DNA of 64,000 bases from Topomyia yanbarensis (GCF_030247195.1 NC_080671.1:207291456-207355455); one strand, 5' to 3'; shown: positions 45,291 to 58,526, counted from the stretch's first letter. The notes: generated by a model not told the origin, from the sequence alone. Numbers and translations: made by a program.

Positions 45291-48200
45291 GAAATATTTT
45301 AAAAATACTAAATATTTTTGCTCGCGGATAGACAATGTTCTTAGTTTGAGCACCTGGAGCACAATTGAATTAATTGCTCTGTTTTCCTATACACAATCGT
45401 TTGAAATCCATTAATATCATTCGAATTCGAGGTACATCTGCTCCTTTATATTTTCTAGCTAAAATGGTCGCTTAAGTGAATTTTTTCAACCAAAGCACAG
45501 TTGTGGTGGGTCGATGTTGCGCAGTAACTAATATAATAGGCACACAAAGTTTCAATTGCAACACATGCGGTGCACAGTGTTGCAAAACGACGTTTTCACG
45601 ATCAAAATTTAATAACTCCTGATCCATTGGTTTTGGAGAATGGATTTCGAAGAATTTTCAGGATAAAAATAGATGCATGTTTTGATATAATAAATTGAGT
45701 GATTAATCCCCTAAAAGTGAGATACAAAATTTATTTCCCCAAATAATTTAGCTAGAAGCTCACTGTCTTCAGTAAAGTTCTAGAAAATATTATTGTGAAA
45801 ATCTTTACTGAAGATACTAAAGCTCTATATAGTAACAGTAGCGAGATATGTAGGTTTGCTTGGGAGTTTTCGAATATAACTTTTTACGATTACTTTTTAT
45901 TATTAAAAGTGTCTTCTACAAAGTTGTTAAAAGCGATAAAATACACATTTTTATAACAACGATGAATCTGTAGCTCTCGAAACAACAAAGTTATTGTCCA
46001 TTTTCGAATATTTTTTATCAATTTACACCTTAAGCAACTTCCTTAATCGCAAAAGTTCGCAGAAAGAACTTTATTTTTTCGATTAAATATAAAAACTTTC
46101 GTCTGATGGAGACTGCTGGGTTGGTAACGTATAAAACCAATACTCCTGAAAGCATGGTGGATCGACTGAATTAAATAATTCAATACGATCATCCATAGAT
46201 TTATATGCGTAACAGAATTACCATCGATTTTATTTTGGATGGAGTAGTGTATGAAATTGAAGTCAATTTACGCAATCGATTAATTCTTCAACAGTTTGTA
46301 TTATGTTACAAAATCATGTGGAAATGTGGTGCAAGTTATTGTTGCATCGATTAACATTTTCCCAACCCATATATCTAACTTTTTTTGGCGAATTAACCTG
46401 CGAAGGTGACTATAAGAATCATTCAATAAAAGTATGCACATATAGTGAAAAGTTCTGTTTTCGAAACATATTTCCAATGATACGAAGACATAACGGAGTG
46501 TTGGTGGACGTGGGTAAAGTTAATTCATAAAAAATGGAGCATTTAAAAAATATTTTGGCGATACAGAGAATGTTAGTATATTCATTCACTTTCCATATAC
46601 TTACTGCACAATTGAACAGTATTTCTTCAAATATCATAGCAGAATACTAAAAATTGAGCCAGTGACAGAAAATCTCTGGAGGTATCTCGTTTAAAACTTG
46701 CTTTGTGGTGTAAATCATAAATCAAGATATATTGGACCAATCGTTTTCAAGGTTTGTACAGTTCTGCTACATATCCCCAGGTATTGATCGAAGCTTTTAT
46801 TTTTTTCTTAATATTTGAATCTTTTATAGCATTCTGCAGCTAAAAATGCAATTTTCGCTAAAAAAAATCATGAAACTTATTTTTGTGAACAAAGTTATGA
46901 TCTTTAATGATGTTATGATATGAAGGAGAACTGTGCAAAATTTCAAACAATTTGGTTCAGTAGATTTAAAGTTATTCTGTACATTGCATTTATTCGTGGT
47001 GTCTCCTGAAGATTTTCAATATTTTGCGGTGAACATTAAGGAAAATATTGCTTAAATGTTGCATTATTGTCTGAATAGACTAACACTCTCAGTATCGCCA
47101 ATTTTTTTTAAGCACGATATTTTTTCAACAATAATCCTACCCCCTTAAACAAGAACTGATTTCATCAGTAGGTGTCGACTAACGGATAAAATTTGACGAA
47201 TTCGTCCTATATAACAGTGTTGCAATCTTTCAGCATTTTGCTTACATCCGAATTTTGATTGATATTGTAAGTAACGTTTTCCGCAAGCGCAAGATTCAGT
47301 GGCTGTTTTAGGGCAGAGCTGTTCGTCCATAATCCAGCAATGTTGATTTAACTTCAGATGAAGCGATCGCAGGTGCAATTTTCAATTTAATTTTCGACAA
47401 ATTCATGCAATTCATCAGTATTATATTATCATTCGCGTAATAGATCTCTATCAAATAAATTCTTGCCATTTCATTTATGTGCTGGTAAACATATATGCAA
47501 CAAAATTTTAGATTTTTGAAGTAATTGATAGATATTGCATCAGAAACAGGCTTGCGAACTGCTAACATTTATTTTGGCTGGCACCTAAGACAACACAGTC
47601 ACAGCCAGCGGCGAGCCCAGCTGCCGAGCGCTGCTATAGCCGTTCAGTGTCTGAATGAGTGCTGTGTGTTACCGTGAGAGGTATGACACACGCAAACGAA
47701 TTAGGGTACAGTCATTTCGTAGCACTCATGTACAGAAGCCGAAGGTTTGGTTGTTTCTGAGTGGCGATGTACAGTAATGTGCTCAGAGGGTAAAGTTAGG
47801 TGCTTCGGGAATGTTACGAGTTCGATATGTTGTGACAGCAGCATATCTGAACTGTTTTGCTATCCATAACCGTGATGTCATAACATTTTTCTCCCGACAG
47901 CTGGGAGGGAATGTATTGGGCAATATAGAAAGAGGAAGTGTGCCAAAATAGAGTGGGAGAATGGTCAGCTATTATTTATTTTTTGTTGGCGATGCACAAT
48001 TTGATTGTTTAAGAAGATTGAAAATAATCTAAGATTATTTTCTTAACCGATATGTGTCCAACAAAAAACTCCTTCAACAGGCCGACGAGGGTACCCGGGT
48101 ACCCACAAATTGAAATGCTCATAACTATGGCTTTCTTTAACCGATTTGGACACTTTTACATGTTTTGGATTGAGGAACTCGTCCACTTTTTTATTCAGTA

Positions 48201-49139
48201 AAATTTAACCGGATGAATGAACCTGGTTCTTGGTAATCCGGATTTTCCGGAGTAATGTTCTAGTGCTAGAGTATGATTTGTAAATTTTGATAATGTCCTA
48301 GCAATAGGAGTATCAAAACTCTTCAAATTGTCTCGGAAGTCTGTTATTTATTGTTAGAGGACCATATAGCAATTTGACCTCAGAATCGCCACACACTGCT
48401 CCACGGGAACCTGCTCCGGAATGTCCGTTCCACGGTCAAATCACCAAATGGTTCCAAATCCACGGGATACAGCATACAGAAGCAATTCCATGAATTTTGA
48501 TACCCATATTGCCAGCATTCCATTGAAATTCACAAATAGTATCCCAGAACTGGAACATGCTTCCGGGGGGAGAGAGGGGGCGTCCATTTTGGGCAATTTT
48601 TGCCTTTTGTAATTTATGAATCGTCTCCAAGTCGTGTGAATTTGAGGAATGATTTAAATTTTCATCTACTTTGTTCACAGCTGAGCAATGTTGCTGTAAT
48701 CTTTTCGCACTATTTTGTATAAATTACAGTTAAGGGTTTCTATTTATTTTTCTATCGTATGATTGCTCTGTTTCTTATATTGAGATGAGAGTTAAATCAG
48801 TTATACACATGGAGTGGTGAACCCATTCTCAGTATATTCTCATCTAAACTTTACCCATTTGAAACCGTTGCTTATCATCTTTGTTTCACTTATTATCTCA
48901 AATGGGGTGCGCGTTCAAGTTACCATTTCGCTTAAACACATCTATTCGATAATTAACAAGCCACTTTTGTTACTTATATCTTTCTTATGAAATAAGTAAA
49001 GGGATGAATACCAATCTATATGAATTCCTGATCGTTAATTGATACGAAAATTGTTTCGTGTAAGTTGACTAGATTGGCTAGCATTATGTTACGTGCTATG
49101 TTATTTCTATTCAATTTCCACAAACATTGCCATTGTATG
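45291..49139. other. No recognisable gene; AT-rich
   Basis: All frames are short (longest 86 codons) and show no domain. A 16-bp perfect palindrome gggtacccgggtaccc sits at 48,089-48,104 within a segment that looks repeat-derived. Position 47,590-47,660 is GC-rich but non-coding. Confidence 0.35.
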
Positions 49140-49734
49140 TTGGGGTAAGGGGTTCAGCATGAAGAAAAAATACTTTTTGCAAAAGTTTTTTAGCACTTTT
49201 CGTGAAGCGAATTGATCAAAACTTTTGTAATATCGACAAACGACGCGGTGATGAAGCTTTTTGTAGAACGTCTCTGGAAAAAACATGATTTGCGTTTTTA
49301 CTTTCCATTCAAAAACTACTTAAGCGATTTCTTTCAAACACATTCTAGGTAAAAAATACCTAAACCCTACGTTGAGTTTTTAAGCTATTTTTTGATTAAG
49401 GGGGTGTTTAATCATAAAAAGGCGGAATTTTTCGTCAAAAATAGAAATTTTTATTTAAAACTAGCTAATACCCATCGCGCGTTGCTGCAACTTTCAACGA
49501 AATAGGAGGAAAACACAATTTGTTCCGAAGCGTCATCTGGCGCGCAGACAATCCCCATTCAATAGCACACAAACACACTCCACAACAAATGCCTATGTAT
49601 GATTTTTTATGGCGCTTGTTATTGCTATTGAAATGATACATAATAATGTACAAAAGTTTTGATCAATTCGCTTCACGCAAAGTTCTAAAAAAATCGCAAA
49701 AAGTGTTTTTTCACGCTGAAACCCTTACCCCTTA
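49140..49734. mobile_element. Inverted-repeat element, about 595 bp with about 95-bp arms
   Basis: The left arm, from 49,140 (tggggtaaggggttcagc), and the right arm, ending about 49,734 (cgctgaaacccttacccctt), are inverted. They share tgaagcgaattgatcaaaac. Inside, an actagctaatacccatcgcg stretch starts at 49,461. No transposase. MITE-like. Confidence 0.75.
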
Positions 49735-49740
49735 ATCATA

Positions 49741-50134
49741 ATTAACTCCAGGCTTTTTTATCGTTAGGTGAAATCAATTTCTTTAATTGTAGCAGTCCAG
49801 TTACGGTACCCCAATTGTTGTTTATAGCTGTGATCTTCCACTTCTTCAGCTCCATTTTGAGGGCACTCGATGAGAATCCACAGAATTGTTCTGGTCCGAT
49901 AAAATTAGTGGAAGACCCTCAATTTCCTGGAATCCAGTATAGATTGACATGATTTTTCTCCGCCAGTTGTCGGAGTGCAAGGATGGACTCCCATATTAGT
50001 TTTGAGCGACATGTAGGAGCCCTTAGGGCATTTAGTGCTGCTTGACTATCTGAGAAATTGCAGATATTTGAATACTGGTATCTTCTCTTGGAAATTTGGG
50101 TACCATTACCACAAAGATAAAAAATCATTGACAA
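49741..50134 (-). pseudogene. Non-LTR RNase H fragment
   Basis: On the minus strand, FSDSQAALNAL, ESILALRQLAEKNHVNLYWIPGN and, past a stop, GSSTNFIGPEQFCGFSSS and NNWGTVTGLLQ are typical of the RNase H end of insect non-LTR elements (LOA/Lian-like). An internal stop and the loss of the usual GNE-AD segment show that it is a relic. No RT or endonuclease lies nearby. It starts directly beside the 595-bp inverted-repeat element. Confidence 0.8.
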
Positions 50135-51784
50135 AAGACGTTGATCCCATCTTTAGAGATACAAAAATATTATTGCGTTGAGACCAGCAGTGAAAAACGT
50201 GTTTCTAATAGATAAAATCTCCCAATTTCATGCATATCGATATCTGGAGAAGACTGAAATTCATTTCAGTACTAGAATATTATTTTTTTATTATTCAAAA
50301 CATGATAAAATCATGAGAGATCACGGAGTGTTCATTTTAAACGCAAGATGTTTTTAGTAATCCAATAAGGATGTAACCTTTTTTACGATGAAAAAGTGAG
50401 AAAAATTTGAATTCCAAAGGTGATAAAGATTGATAAAGCAATGATTTTATTATATCTAAGGTATAGTTTTTTGATAGTACATTTTTCGTAGTAAAAAAAC
50501 AAAGGAAGGTTTATAAAACTTATTGGTAATTGGTAGAGCCACAGATAACAGACGCTTAGGCTAGAATAAAATTTCTTCAAAAACCTGTGTAAAGATACGC
50601 TAAAGTACGAGAATAACTAATTACGAAGAATTGTGGAAAAATGAAGATCGGTTACCTAATTTTATGGCAATCGTAATCATGTAAAAAATATTTAGGAGAA
50701 AAAACATTTCGAGAAAATCCAGTTTAATGTTTCAAGTAATCGCTGCTCATGGTAAGCGAAATGCGAAAATCTTTTGTCGGACCTCCATGAAATTTTTAAA
50801 AAATATTCTCGGTGTACTTTCAAATTGAATTTTTTTTCAATTCAATCAATATAAAAAAGATATGTAACATAGTTCCGAACTCTTTCACCACTGGGTTAGT
50901 TTATTTATATAATGTCGTGCAAGTTACAAGTCGAAACTAACTACCGTGTGATGTAACAGTCCTTGCTGATGTTTAAAAGTTATTTTGAAAATTTTACTGA
51001 TTGAACATTTTCGGAAAAATTCGTGGTGAAATTTAACGTTACTTTCGGCATTTTAATCCATTCGAAGATAATTGAAAGATCCCATCTCACTATTAGATAC
51101 AATAAAGCGGTTCTTGGTAGGTGCACTTGCAAATAAATCGTAAAGTTTTAAAATCAAATTTTCTCTCCCTCCCCCTTTTAATATATCAGTAATCACATGA
51201 TTGAACACCCATAAACATTCGGTAATCTGGTCTTAGCAACATCCAAAGTAACACTGATAAGCCAAGTGAACAGGTTACTAAAGTACTGTTTTGCTTACAT
51301 GAGCTCCAGAGACAGAAAGCGAAAATAAAAGAAACGAAAATTTCCGCAGCACAGCGAAGCGATGATGTAGCATGTGTGTGTTATTATTTGGTGAGCGCCG
51401 ATAGGCAAAACTAATCCCAAAGCATAGCGTAAACTAAACTGTCGGGCTCATTGGTGACAGCATGGGAAAAGAGTAGCTGTTTACCACAACGGGTCTATCT
51501 CGGACTCGGGAGAAAAAGACAGCTTACAGAACAGAACGAACATAACATTCCCGAATGGAAATGTTATGAGATCCATGACATTTCCAGTCGCTGCTGTTGC
51601 AGTACTGGGCAGTCGGCAGCTGCCGCCAGTTGCGTTGTATGATTGTCTGCTCATTCGTGTCGTTCTCCGGTACATTTCGCAAGCCTGATCAGAAACCCTC
51701 CCTCTCCTTCAAATTCCGAAACCAACAATCATGTCCACCGTTTTGGTGCCAAATCATATATAATATATATAGCTAAAAAAGTTC
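50135..51784. other. No recognisable gene
   Basis: AT-rich with short frames. From 51,290 to 51,660 it is GC-richer, without a domain. Confidence 0.35.
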
Positions 51785-52250
51785 TTCAGTGCAACCCCCC
51801 CCCCCCGCTCTCCCTTTCCTCGGATTAGGTACTTCTCACCCTTCCCATCGTTCACAAAAACCACCCCATGACCATCTCCTTAGTGGAAGGAATACTTATG
51901 TCAAAATTGAATTCATCGCTAATAATCACATTGAATGAATAGATAAGGATTACTTCAGAACACCCCCCCTTTCTTGGTCCACTCCCATCATCCATCGGCT
52001 CAGTGGGAGAAATACATATGTCAAATACTAATAACTATGGAGATATAAATAATTCTTTGCCTTAAAAACAAACCCCCCCCCCCCCCCTAAAGCTAAGTGT
52101 ACCCCCCCCCCCCAAAAAAAACATTCCATGAACATCTTCTTGGGAGAAAGAATACGTATGCCAAATTTCATCAAGATCGGACTTGTAGTTTAGAATTAGT
52201 TAGCGGACATACATACAAACATACATTGATTTTTATATATATATATAGAT
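51785..52250. repeat. C-run-separated repeat with tatata tail
   Basis: Three diverged copies of a block like catctcctta-gtggaaggaatac(t)tatgtcaaa occur near 51,873, 51,990 and 52,132. They are preceded by runs of 7-13 Cs. The last leads into ccaaatttcatcaagatcgg, acatacatacaaacatacat and a tatata tract, a tail often seen on arthropod dispersed repeats. Confidence 0.65.
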
Positions 52251-53659
52251 GACCAAATTCTTCCGTGCGCTCTCTCTCATACTTGTTTGGCATATTGCGT
52301 TCCGTTTCATATCTTTGAACCCTGTTCTGAAATTGTTGATTTATCCTTAGATAGTTTATCCATTAATACACGCAGAAAAATATGTCGTAGTTAAACTGAA
52401 AAACCAAAACTTTATGTCAAAACGCAATAAAAATATTGATACTATCTATAAAATTATTTAAAAAAAATATTTGTCATTTTTTGAAAGAAAAAGAAAAAAG
52501 TTTAGTTTTTATTGTACGAACTTTATTGAAATTAAATATATATGCTGTTAGTCATAAAAAATAAAATGATTCATATCAATTACAACACTTGTTCGTAACG
52601 ACTGTTTATATTTTTAAAATAACAATTTTTTATGTCGTTTCAAAACAATGCAACACCGTTTCTTTCCATTTGACATTGCAAAGTTGCTTCTGGTAGAGAA
52701 TTTTTTATCGACAGGCATGAAATGCAGATTTCTGGAGCAGAAGTGAAGTTTTCCGGACTGCGTGCCATTTGTCATCAAAATTTTCGGTAAGTAGGTAATC
52801 CATACGTTTTTGTTTGTTCTACCACCGAATCAACGCTAATGTTAATTGAGTGGCGGGTAAAGAAGAAGCTATTTCCCACGTCGTTTCTTATAAAACGAAC
52901 AAAATTTGTTTTATTTACTCTGTTGAGCGGAGAAAAAACAGATTGGTCAGAATAAAAATATCTATATCGATCCTAAATCTAATAATTTTTATATTTTTAC
53001 AGGAACTTAACACTGTGTAAATCGCTGAATCGATGGAAATATGCAGATATGCAGGACATTCGTTTCTCGCCAGGATTGGATCAAACAACACGACTTACGG
53101 ATCACACCTTCGTAACTTCAGGTACAGGTTTTAGAACCTGCAATTTCAATCAATAAAATCGTTGTAAAATAAAAAAATAATGTCAAATAAAATACCTACC
53201 AATATTTCAAAAGCATTATTATTTATTGCATCTAATATATTTATTGTTTCGAATATTTTTGACAAGCCATTTCAATAATCAAATCTGTGCTTTCAAATAT
53301 TTAACCTATTATTGGTGTTACCTGTATTGTTTTTTGATTCAAAGTAACTAACTTTATCAAAACAAATAAATTTACTTTGATCTTTCATGTTGTTTTGATC
53401 GAACCGAAATCAGTTTTGTTTTGATCGTTCCGACTATTTTTTAATTTTCGACGCGTTTTATGTGTGTTTTAATTGTTGTGTTACTACCAATCGTTTCGCA
53501 AACTTTGTGTTGTTGATCGGGAAGTGACGAAATAACTTTTTAATCTGTGTATTCGCTGTTTTGTGTTGAGAAAAATACCCGCTACCGAGTTTGTTTTGCA
53601 TTCTCCATCGGTACCAGCACTGCTATTTTTTCGTGCCGTACAGTGAAGTGTAGGTAGCA
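52251..53659. other. AT-rich leader sequence, no gene
   Basis: No convincing frame. From about 53,400 on it probably belongs to the 5' region of the following retrotransposon, whose 5' end I cannot fix. Confidence 0.35.
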
Positions 53660-54366
53660 GTGATGGAGAAGCAGCAGTGCGGAGCTTGTAATTTGCCGAT
53701 TAATGACCTTGAGCCGGTCTGTTGTGGCTTTTGCGGTACATATTTTCACATCGGCCAGCAGTGCTTGGGTTTTAACCATCGCGCCAATAAGGAATTGCTG
53801 TCGCAGGGAAAGATTGTCTTTTTCTGCTCACCGTGTCGCGATGAGCTCAATGGAAGGAGTGTGCGCTCTTATATTGAGGCTAAAGTCGAACCTGGAATTG
53901 CTACACCGAATGTTGAAAATTTATTAACTCAAATTCAACAACTTTCTTCATTTGTTGAATCGTTGAGCCAAAAAGTCGACCGTTTGACTGTGTGCCAAAA
54001 CCATGCCGATCGAACGAATGATGAACAAATTCGCTCTAGTGGTCAATCTGATACGCCAGTTTGGCCTAGACTGGGAGTGAAACGTCGCCGTGGAAATCAA
54101 GGCCAGCCTGTACGTGCTACGGTTAACCATGGAACAAATATGGTTGACCTCAGTGACCTCTCCGTTACGTCTATTACTCCTGAAGCACCACCGCCACAGT
54201 TCTGGTTATATTTGTCTGGTTTTCACCTTATGATCACCGACAGTGACGTCCAGAAAATCCAGAAATGTCAATAAAACCCAATCGTGGACCCGGACTAAAC
54301 CGACTGCAAACTCCAAGCGGATGTAATCATACTGAGAATTTGGAAAGCCCAATGGTGACTAAGTAG
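53660..54366 (+). pseudogene. CR1-like ORF1 with PHD finger
   Basis: A 204-codon frame (53,660-54,274). Residues 7-60 hold a Cys/His array (CGACNLPI, CCGFCGTYFHIGQQC, FFCSPC) of PHD type. A coiled-coil-like segment follows (LLTQIQQLSSFVESLSQKVDRL region), then a basic patch (KRRRG) and WLYLSGFHLMITD. The frame ends early; in the next frame a protein-like stretch runs to a TAG at 54,364-54,366, three bases before the ORF2 ATG. This suggests an internal deletion that changed frame. It would be an RNA-binding chaperone. Confidence 0.82.
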
Positions 54367-54369
54367 CTG

Positions 54370-55671
54370 ATGGGAAATAGTACACGTTATATCGCCGATT
54401 TCCGAATTCCTTTCTTGCACAACTTGCCACCGTTACGAAGAAGCATTGTTCCGCCGTCATCGCCGAGACTGCACAAACGAATTCACGCTGCGCTGCCATC
54501 ACCGGGACGCCTGTTATGCCGCACTACGGAAGCCCCCGAGCACTCCGACGCAGTCGTGCTACCAGTCAGCGACCAGCTTAGTCGTCCCGGCCCTGTGTTC
54601 GGAGGTCGTGAGGGGGTCTTCCCAACTCCCTTCTCAGGCGAGTATTTTGCTTTAAATGACGATCCACTTCCTGAAAACCTTCTGGTTTCTAGCATGCCCT
54701 CTGGTACAACTCGTTCGAGCAATCTGCCGTTGTTTGAACGAAGCATTATTTCGCCGCTATCGCCAAGACTGCACAAACAAATTCACGCTGCGCTGCCATC
54801 ACCGGGACGCCTGTTATGCCGCACTACGGAAGCCCCCGAGCACTCCGACGCAGTCGTGCTACCAGCCAGCGACCAGCTTAGTCGTCCCGGCCCTGTGTTC
54901 GGAGGTCGTGAGGGGGTCTTCCCAACTCCCTTCTCAGGCGAGTATTTTGCTTTAAATGACGATCCGCTTCCTGAAAACCTTCTGGTTTCCAGCTTGCCAT
55001 CGGGTACATCACGTCCTTGCAATTTGTCGGGAAGCTTTACACATGGCGTCGATGGTTTGCGGTTGTATTACCAAAACGTCAGAGGGCTCAGGACGAAAAT
55101 CGAGGACTTGTACTTGGCTGCTCTTGACGGTGACCTCGATATTTTCGTTCTAACGGAAACTTGGCTCGATGATCGTATTGCATTGATGCAGCTCTTCGGT
55201 GATTCTTACGCGGTTTATCGTGCGGATCGAGGTGCTCGTAACAGTATCCATGGTCGCGGCGGGGGAGTTTTAATCGCTGTTTCTTCCGCACTTACCTCCT
55301 GTGAGTTTGGTGTGGATAGTTCATCAAGCATTGAAGCAGTTTGGACGAAGATTACTACGCAAACGAAGAACTACTTTATTGGAGCTGTTTACATTCCTCC
55401 AGAAAAACGACTTGATTGTTCTATTACGCAGTTCCACCTAGACTCCATAGAGCGCGCTTCTTCTCAGGCAGATACAAACGATGTGATGATAGTCCTTGGC
55501 GATTTCAACCAACCAGGACTTATGTGGGTGTCATCTGGACGTGGGTACGCTTACCCTAACCCGTTATCCTCGACAACAAACCCTGCCAGCCGCTTACTTC
55601 TGGACGGGATGGCTTTTCACGGACTAAGACTAAGCTTTTCGCGGACTAAGATAATTATCATCCCGCTTTAG
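54370..55671 (+). pseudogene. CR1-like ORF2, N-terminal extension and endonuclease
   Basis: A 433-codon frame. Its first 220 residues contain a tandem 100-residue duplication with a period of exactly 300 bp. The endonuclease domain follows from about residue 228 (LYYQNVRGL, LTETWLDD, AVYIPPE, VLGDFNQPG), with the GDFN motif intact. The frame derails at about 55,640 (FSRTKIIII), before the usual terminal SDH region, consistent with a small deletion. RT continues in another frame from about 55,660. Confidence 0.88.
54410..55009 (+). repeat. 300-bp direct tandem duplication within ORF2
   Basis: Two adjacent copies (cut about 54,710). Equivalent points: cacgctgcgctgccatcacc at 54,483 and 54,783. 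About 230 bp of the centre is almost identical (agtcagcg/agccagcg, gatccactt/gatccgctt); the flanks are more diverged. Being a multiple of three, it keeps the frame. Confidence 0.9.
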
Positions 55672-57822
55672 AAATATCCATTTCCACCATTAGTTCACCA
55701 CTATATGAAGAAGCTTTAGCTGTGAATCGTCGTAATTTTCGCAAAACTGATCTAGTAGCTCTACGCCGCTCACTGTTGCTGATTGACTGGAGTGTACTAC
55801 TTGATCAAGTGGATGTAGATGTTGCAGTTGATCTCTATAATCAGTTACTCCTTGACTGTGTTGAAAAATCTGTTCCAAATTATCAACCTCCCAGGAAACC
55901 TCCCTGGCCGAACGCAATGCTTCGGAATCTGAAACGCATTCGTGCCAAAGCTCTACGTGCGTACACAAATCGACGATGCCCTATTCTCAAACGCTTTTTC
56001 GTAATAGCCAGTTATGAGTACCGCTGTTATAATAAACTGCTGTACAAAGGATATGTGAACCGCATCCAACAAAACTTACGACGAAATCCGAAGGGCTTCT
56101 GGACTTTTGTTAATACGAAGAGGAAGGAAACGGGTCTTCCGTCTAGGATGGTTTACAATGGCGAAGTAGCGACTACGACGGCGACAAAGTTTTCTCTATT
56201 TGCCAGTTACTTCTCGAGTGTCTTCACTACTGATGCGCCAACTGCCATCGAGCTCGAAAACGCGTCCCGTGATGTTCTCGTTGGTGCGGTGGATATGGAT
56301 GTATTCACCATTTCAGAACAATCGGTTCTCTCTGCAATACAAAAAACGAAATCGTCGTATGCTCCAGGACTAAGTGCAATGCCTTCAGCTGTTCTGAAAA
56401 AATGTTCGGATATTTTAGCGATTCCACTGACGCACCTTTTCAATGTGTCATTTCAGCAGCAAAAATTCCCCGATGATTGGAAGTGTTCAGTCATGTTTCC
56501 GGTACACAAGAAAGGTGACAAAGGCAACATCGAGAACTACCGGGGAATCACTTCGCTGAGAGTCGAGTCAAAAATTTTCGAATCACTTGTCAACGAGGTG
56601 CTGTTCTCTGCTAGTAAACATTACATAAGCACTTGTCAGCACGGATTCTTTCCCGGTCGATGGGTGGAGACGAACCTGGTCTCCTTCACATCCTTCACAT
56701 TGTACGGAACAAATGTCCAAACAACTGCAGGTGGACACGATCTACACAGATCTTAAGGCTGCTTTCGACACTGTTAACCATGAGATACTGCTAACGAAAC
56801 TTGATAAACTTGGATGCACTGCCCGATTCTGCCGTTGGCTTCGATCATGCCTTGTTCACCGTAAAGTCGTTGTTCAAATTGGTGACAATGAATCTGAGTC
56901 CTTTTCCAACCATTCTGGAGTTCCTCAAGGTAGCACACTTGGTCCGCTACTGTTTTCACTGTTCGTGAATGATGTGGCTTTCGTCTTAATGCGTGGAGGG
57001 AAACTGTTCTTCGCCGATGACTTGAAAATATTTCTAATTATAAGGAAAGAAGCCGATTGCCGTGAGCTACAGTATCTCGTTGATACCTTTTATAGTTGGT
57101 GTAAAAGAAACATGATGGTTCTTAGTGTTGCTAAATGCTTTATTATCAGCTTTCATCGAACGAGAAGCATGTTTAATTTCAACTACAACATCGCTCGAAC
57201 TCAGCTGCAACGCGTTGATCATGTTAAAGATTTGGGTGTCATCCTTGATGAAAGGCTAACGTACACCCATCACTTCTCAGCGATCATTGACAAAGCTAAT
57301 CGTCTACTAGGTTTTATGTTCAAAATATCCAACGAATTCCGGGACCCTTTGTGCTTCAAAGCGTTGTATTGTTCGCTGGTGCGCTCGCAGTTGGAATTCG
57401 CAAACGTCGTCTGGTGCCCCTACCATGCAACTTGGAGCCAAAGAATTGAAGCCGTCCAGCGCAGATTCATAAGATATGCGTTACGTCAATTGCATTGGAA
57501 TGATCCGCTGAACTTGCCGCCATACGAAGACCGTTGTCGATTACTAGGACTGCACACTATAGAAGATCGTAGACACGCGTCGCAAGCTACCTTCGTATCT
57601 AAGCTTCTTTTCGCCGAATATGATGTTACCGATCTCCTATCACAAATTAACCTCTACGCACCAACCCGTGTCCTTCGTCCTCGAACACTGCTGCAGACTG
57701 AAATGCGTAACACTAACTACGCTGCCCACAGCCCGATACTAGCAATGGTCCGTCGCTTCAACGATTTTACCGACTTCGTCATTAGTTCTGCACAGTTTAG
57801 AAATCGTTTGTTATCACTTTAG
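55660..57822 (+). pseudogene. CR1-like ORF2, reverse transcriptase
   Basis: Two overlapping frames: about 55,660-56,756 and 56,713-57,822, joined by a +1 change near 56,720. RT landmarks in order are PVHKKGDKGNIENYRGI, YTDLKAAFDTVNH, GVPQGSTLGPLL and the catalytic FADDLKIF. The thumb (KDLGVILD) and a C-terminal domain (LYCSLVRSQLEFANVVW, QRRFIRYALR) follow. No RNase H. The break in the palm region inactivates it. Confidence 0.9.
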
Positions 57823-57879
57823 GTTAATTATTTGTAATTTAGTTCATTAAGACTCATTATCAGATGGACGTAAATTGTT

Positions 57880-57905
57880 AAATATAAATAAATAAATATA
57901 AATAA
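57880..57905 (+). repeat. 3' tail of the CR1-like element
   Basis: The aaataaataaata-type short repeat after the RT stop is the probable 3' end of the retrotransposon. Confidence 0.6.
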
Positions 57906-58167
57906 TCACGAAAACTGTGTTGAATTAACTTTTATTTATGTAGATGCCCCGTCCTGTCAAAAATGCCAACAATATTAAATTGTTTTATTACTAACAAAAA
58001 TAATTGTTGTTTCAACAATAAATCTGCATAAGCCATAGAACAAACGTAAAACTTATTGTTTTAATACAAACTTTCTTTAAATTTAACAGTATTTTTTTTT
58101 CTACGTGTAGATGTAATAAAAACTCGATTATTTTGCGATATTATAAGGTAGGCCTTCCCCTTAATGG

Positions 58168-58217
58168 CATAACCCCCCCCCCCTCCTTCCCCCTCTCTCT
58201 CTTTCCACCCCTTAGGC
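58168..58217. repeat. C-rich tract with ct repeats
   Basis: A run of 13 Cs leads into cctccttccccctctctct. It resembles the C-run context at 51,796-51,810. Confidence 0.7.
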
Positions 58218-58341
58218 CACTCATACCACTGCATGGCTGCGCTATTTCTGAAGTAGGTTGCTTATATCTTTTATATCTATATCATGTTCTGTAGGCTCCC
58301 TAAGTACCTCTGCAGAAGGATTTACCGTACTGTAACGGAAA

Positions 58342-58526
58342 GCGTTAGGGGACAACACTTCAGTGCACCCCTATGAAAGAACGATTTCAAAGTTTGTTTT
58401 ATACAAATAGCACATTTTTAGAAAGGTATTGATGAGTACTAATAGCTTCTGAAAATATTTCATAGATATCGTGCATTGTTTTTGTGAAAAATTGAAAAAA
58501 ACATGATTTTTGCGTTAGGGGACAAC
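58342..58526. repeat. Two further gcgttaggggacaac motifs
   Basis: Exact copies at 58,342-58,356 and 58,512-58,526, 170 bp apart, in the same orientation. The second is inside an imperfect palindrome (tttttgcgtt...aacgcaaaaa). Same motif and similar spacing as the cluster beside the transposase at 42.9-43.3 kb. Confidence 0.75.

Larger units (their letters stand above)
53500..57905 (+). mobile_element. CR1-like non-LTR retrotransposon, defective
   Basis: Plus-strand element with ORF1 (PHD-type zinc finger), ORF2 (endonuclease plus RT, no RNase H) and a 3' tail of aaataaataaata-type repeats at about 57,880-57,905. PHD-bearing ORF1 and absence of RNase H fit the CR1 group. ORF1 and ORF2 are each broken by frame changes and apparent deletions. 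The 5' limit is approximate. Confidence 0.85.

Noticed and set aside
48089..48104. Perfect palindrome gggtacccgggtaccc
   Set aside because: A single isolated 16-bp palindrome inside what looks like a repeat; no array or second site in the window.
52372..58108. acacgcagaaaaatat and a loosely inverse tattttttttctacgtgt around the CR1-like element, as ends of one large transposon
   Set aside because: The match is short and AT-rich, and no further inverted similarity follows. Such ends are common in MITEs of this kind of genome.
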